A stretch of DNA of 9,160 nt, taken from the NCBI GenBank assembly GCA_025774205.1, contig JALGWK010000040.1:1-9160 (forward strand), read 5' to 3'. The DNA comes from a bacterium (GTDB lineage: Bacteria > Blakebacterota > Blakebacteria > Blakebacterales > Blakebacteraceae). This document shows, one piece after another, positions 6,833 through 9,160 of this stretch. A program made the translations under genes and the position numbers. The first letter of the stretch is position 1, and each line of letters begins with the position of its first letter. Under the pieces are notes generated by a model. It was given only the letters and a program-made list of their open reading frames with translations, was not told where the DNA came from and did no database searches.

Positions 6833-8392
6833 TCAGCGGAGACGCTTCAGCTCCTTTGCGGAGGGTGCGAGAGCAAGTCCGCCGAGCGCTGTGCACCGCA
6901 GCTCCGGAGGCAGTCTCCGGCCCGTATCGTACACTGCGTCGATGGTCTCATCGAGGGGAATGGGATTGCTGTAGCCGCCCATGACGAGGTCGGCACAGAC
7001 GAACGCGCTCGAGGCAGCGGTGGCGTTCCTGGTGTGACAGGGGATCTCCACCATACCCTGGACCAGGTCACAGACCGAGCCCATGGAGTTCTGATAGGAG
7101 ATGGCCGCGGCGTCGACCGCGTGCCGGGCGGTTCCGCCGCTCACCTCCACGACCGCCGCTGCCGCCATGGCGCCGGCGGCACCGATCTCGACCTGGCAGC
7201 CTGCTACCTCCGCCGCGAAGGTGGCCCGCTCTGCCGTGATGACTCCGATGGCACCGGCCGCCATCAGAGCCAGGCTGGCCGCTTCAGTATCAAGATCCAG
7301 CTCTTCCCTGAGGGTGGTGATGACCGCGGGTATGACCCCGGCCGAGCCGGCCGTCGGAGCGGCGCAGACCACCCCCATCCCGGCATTCACATGCATCACC
7401 GCCATCGCCCGGGCCGCGGCCCGCGTGTGGAGGCCACCGATCGGCAGGGAACCGTCCGCTTCAGCCGTGATGATGCTTCCCGCTGACGGATGGAGGAGCT
7501 GCATGGCGGGCAGATCGTTCGCCAGTCCAACGATGACGGCCTCCTCCATGATACGGAGTCGATCGGCCGCCTCGGCCAGCACGTCCCCGATCGGCAGGCC
7601 CAGAAGTACCGCTTCGTATTCGAGGGCGATGGTTCCCAGGGAAATCCCGCGCTCGGTCGCCATGTTCACCATGCCGGCCGCGTCATCGAAGAGCGGTATA
7701 CCCCGCTGGACGAAGAAGATCGGTTCGATTGTCCAGACATCCTGCACCGTAGAGGTCGAACGGAGTCGTTCTTCCGCTTCTTCCGGCAGGGGAGCGAGGC
7801 GCCGGCAGTGCAGCAGGGTCAGGCCTTCCCGTGAGATCTGTTCGATCTCGACGGTCTCGTTCTCATCAGGTGAAAGCTGTGCCAGTGTCTTACTGATCTC
7901 CTTGCCGGAGGTTACCACCAGCACATCGTGGTAGCGGCCGGTTATCAGGAGCGGCCAGCCATTCACCCTGGTGATCTCGACCGATCCTCCACCGGTGGAG
8001 ACCGCGGTCACGTTCAGCTCACGGCCTTCGCTGTCGACGATCCCGATCGAGACGGTGTTCGGATGCTCAGCGTCCGGGAGCCGTTCCATGAGGAAACTCG
8101 CCGCCAGACCATTCTCCGTGGCGAGGTCGAGCATGGCGGAGAACCGCTCGTCGGTGATCCCGGCGCCGAGCAGGCCGGCCAGGAAGGCCAGGTCCGCGCC
8201 CTGTTCCCGGTAGACATTGCCCCACGAACCGGCGGGATCGAACGTGAACCGCGCTGCAACCGGCGGGGCGTCAAGCATGGAGGAGAGGAGACGGCCGATG
8301 TGATAGGCTCCGGCCGTATGGGAACTTGACGGCCCGCGCATGACGGGGCCGATGACATGGTTCAGTATGCTGATTCGGTTATTCGCTGTCAG
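6833..8392 (-). CDS. sdaA: Iron-sulfur L-serine dehydratase, single-chain (beta-alpha fusion)
   Basis: Deaminates L-serine to pyruvate and ammonia using a [4Fe-4S] cluster, in the cytoplasm. Counting from the first ATG at 8341, the 502 residues hold a beta-type domain with GPSSSHTAGA (3-12), an ACT-like stretch STGGGSVEITRVNGWPLL (115-132), a linker (170-205), and an alpha-type domain with APTAGSAGVIPAV (328-340) and GCQVEIGAAGAMA (381-393). Cys382, Cys424 and Cys435 have the 42 and 11 residue spacing of the cluster ligands in structurally known serine dehydratases. Cys483 may serve as the extra cysteine seen near the C-terminus of the family. The family block before the SSSHT motif, read here as SILNHVIGPVM, lies upstream of that ATG in the same open frame, which has no ATG, GTG or TTG before a stop. 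I therefore place the start at CTG 8392, which overlaps the preceding TGA as CTGA. The conservative start is 8341. Function is well supported; the start is not settled. Confidence 0.9.
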   Translation of the reverse strand: MTANNRISILNHVIGPVMRGPSSSHTAGAYHIGRLLSSMLDAPPVAARFTFDPAGSWGNVYREQGADLAFLAGLLGAGITDERFSAMLDLATENGLAASFLMERLPDAEHPNTVSIGIVDSEGRELNVTAVSTGGGSVEITRVNGWPLLITGRYHDVLVVTSGKEISKTLAQLSPDENETVEIEQISREGLTLLHCRRLAPLPEEAEERLRSTSTVQDVWTIEPIFFVQRGIPLFDDAAGMVNMATERGISLGTIALEYEAVLLGLPIGDVLAEAADRLRIMEEAVIVGLANDLPAMQLLHPSAGSIITAEADGSLPIGGLHTRAAARAMAVMHVNAGMGVVCAAPTAGSAGVIPAVITTLREELDLDTEAASLALMAAGAIGVITAERATFAAEVAGCQVEIGAAGAMAAAAVVEVSGGTARHAVDAAAISYQNSMGSVCDLVQGMVEIPCHTRNATAASSAFVCADLVMGGYSNPIPLDETIDAVYDTGRRLPPELRCTALGGLALAPSAKELKRLR

Positions 8393-9160
8393 CCGCCGTA
8401 GGATCGGTGTTCAGTGCGGGCGATGATCTCGTCCTGGAGGACCTTCCCCAGGTCACAGAAATAATCACTGTAACCGGCGACACGGACGATCAGGTCCCGG
8501 AAATCCTCCGGACGTTCCTGGGCTTCCTTCAGCATTTCCGAATCGACCACGTTGAACTGGATATGATGGCCGTCCATCCGGAAGTACGACCTGACCAGGT
8601 CGACGAAGCGGTCGAGTCCGTTCTCGCCTTCGAGCAGATGGGGGGTCAGTTTCTGGTTGAGCAGGGTGCCGCCGGTGCGTTCGTGGTCCATCTTGCCGAC
8701 CGACTTCAGAACCGCGGTGGGGCCTAATCGGTCGGCCCCCTGGACCGGGGAGACCCCCTCGGATAGCGGCCGACCTGCCCGCCGCCCATCGGCGCTGGCG
8801 CCGCAGACCGAACCGAAGTAGATGTGGCAGGTGGTCGGCAGCAGGTTGATGTGGTAGCGGCCGCCGCGGGTGTTCGGGCGTCCTTCGATGGCCTGGTAGT
8901 AGATCTCGAAGAGCCGGCGCATGACCTCGTCGGCATAGTCGTCATCGTTGCCGTACTTCGGGGTCTTCTCGGTGAGGAGATGCCGCATCCGCTCGTGATC
9001 CTCGAAATCGCCGGAGATGGCCTCCAGCAGTTCACTGATCGGGATATCTTCCTGGTCGAAGACGTGGTATTTCACGGCCGTGAAGGAGTCGGTCAGGGTG
9101 CCGAGACCGACACCCTGGATATAGGAGGTGTTGTAGCGCGCTCCGCCCGCGTGATAGTCG
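8389..9160 (-). CDS. hypD: Glycyl radical enzyme, trans-4-hydroxy-L-proline dehydratase-like, C-terminal part
   Basis: The frame is open to the right edge, so only the last 256 residues are visible; the GTG at 9075 is internal. The first visible residues, GGARYNTSYIQGVGLGTLTD (5-24), and later blocks KTPKYGNDDDYAD (65-77), LLPTTCHIYFG (106-116), KMDHERTGGTLLNQ (156-169) and MDGHHIQFNV (195-204) follow the C-terminal half of glycyl radical enzymes. DLIVRVAGYSDYF (222-234) carries the radical Gly229 (codon 8475-8473). As I recall the characterised Clostridioides difficile hydroxyproline dehydratase, nearly all these blocks match it closely, more so than choline, glycerol or pyruvate enzymes. 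That enzyme removes water from trans-4-hydroxy-L-proline to give pyrroline-5-carboxylate. The active-site Cys and substrate residues lie outside the window, so specificity is inferred. The enzyme is oxygen-sensitive and needs a radical-SAM activase, which is not seen here. The symbol is the dehydratase hypD, not the hydrogenase maturation gene. Confidence 0.88.
   Translation of the reverse strand, partial: DYHAGGARYNTSYIQGVGLGTLTDSFTAVKYHVFDQEDIPISELLEAISGDFEDHERMRHLLTEKTPKYGNDDDYADEVMRRLFEIYYQAIEGRPNTRGGRYHINLLPTTCHIYFGSVCGASADGRRAGRPLSEGVSPVQGADRLGPTAVLKSVGKMDHERTGGTLLNQKLTPHLLEGENGLDRFVDLVRSYFRMDGHHIQFNVVDSEMLKEAQERPEDFRDLIVRVAGYSDYFCDLGKVLQDEIIARTEHRSYGG

Noticed and set aside
7101-7934. 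Long plus-strand open frame of 277 codons opposite the serine dehydratase
   Set aside because: It is antisense to a gene with clear family motifs, its product is a low-complexity Ala/Ser/Arg string with no recognisable domain, and such frames are common opposite GC-rich genes.
8014-8358. ATG at 8358 as an alternative start for the serine dehydratase
   Set aside because: It is out of frame with the conserved GPSSSHTAG motif and yields an Arg/Ser-rich product with no family resemblance.
8389-9075. Glycyl radical enzyme as a short complete gene starting at GTG 9075
   Set aside because: Upstream codons to 9160 stay in frame and encode the conserved block GGARYNTSYIQGVGLGTLTD, so the gene continues past the window edge.

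Overview
This window is a dense, one-directional bacterial gene run. Eight reading frames, all on the minus strand, are separated by 54 bases or less or overlap. No promoter, convincing terminator, RNA gene, mobile element or CRISPR array is visible, and no gene-free stretch approaches 300 bases. GC content is high (roughly 60% by eye). Oxygen-labile enzyme types (a glycyl radical enzyme and an iron-sulfur serine dehydratase) sit beside secreted or lipid-anchored peptidases and a large Na+/solute symporter. This suggests an anaerobic or facultative, probably uncultured, Gram-negative-type heterotroph that lives on proteins and sugars. The sequence alone does not fix the phylum.

In transcription order (right to left): (1) the C-terminal 256 residues of a glycyl radical enzyme that closely resembles trans-4-hydroxy-L-proline dehydratase (8389-9160, cut by the right edge); (2) a single-chain iron-sulfur L-serine dehydratase (6833 to about 8392) whose conserved N-terminus has no ATG/GTG/TTG start; (3) a sodium:solute symporter (4985-6790); (4) a sugar-1-phosphate nucleotidyltransferase (4147-5004); (5) a galactokinase-like GHMP sugar kinase (2834-4150) joined to gene 4 by an ATGA overlap; (6) a secreted M64 zinc metallopeptidase (1321-2817); (7) an NAD-type short-chain dehydrogenase (511-1266); (8) the start of an M48-type metalloprotease lipoprotein (1-494, cut by the left edge) that lacks the central part of the family, including the HExxH zinc site.

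Read together, the run looks like a nutrient-salvage operon: extracellular peptide cleavage, Na+-driven uptake, phosphorylation and nucleotide activation of a sugar, and anaerobic removal of water or ammonia from hydroxyproline and serine. Hydroxyproline, serine and galactose/arabinose-type sugars are the joint components of hydroxyproline-rich glycoproteins (plant and algal extensin-like proteins); collagen is an alternative. Growth on such a substrate is my main hypothesis, and it is inference only. The other points that stand out are the catalytic-core loss in the M48 gene, the non-canonical start of the serine dehydratase, and a Glu-to-Lys change in the sugar-binding motif of the kinase.
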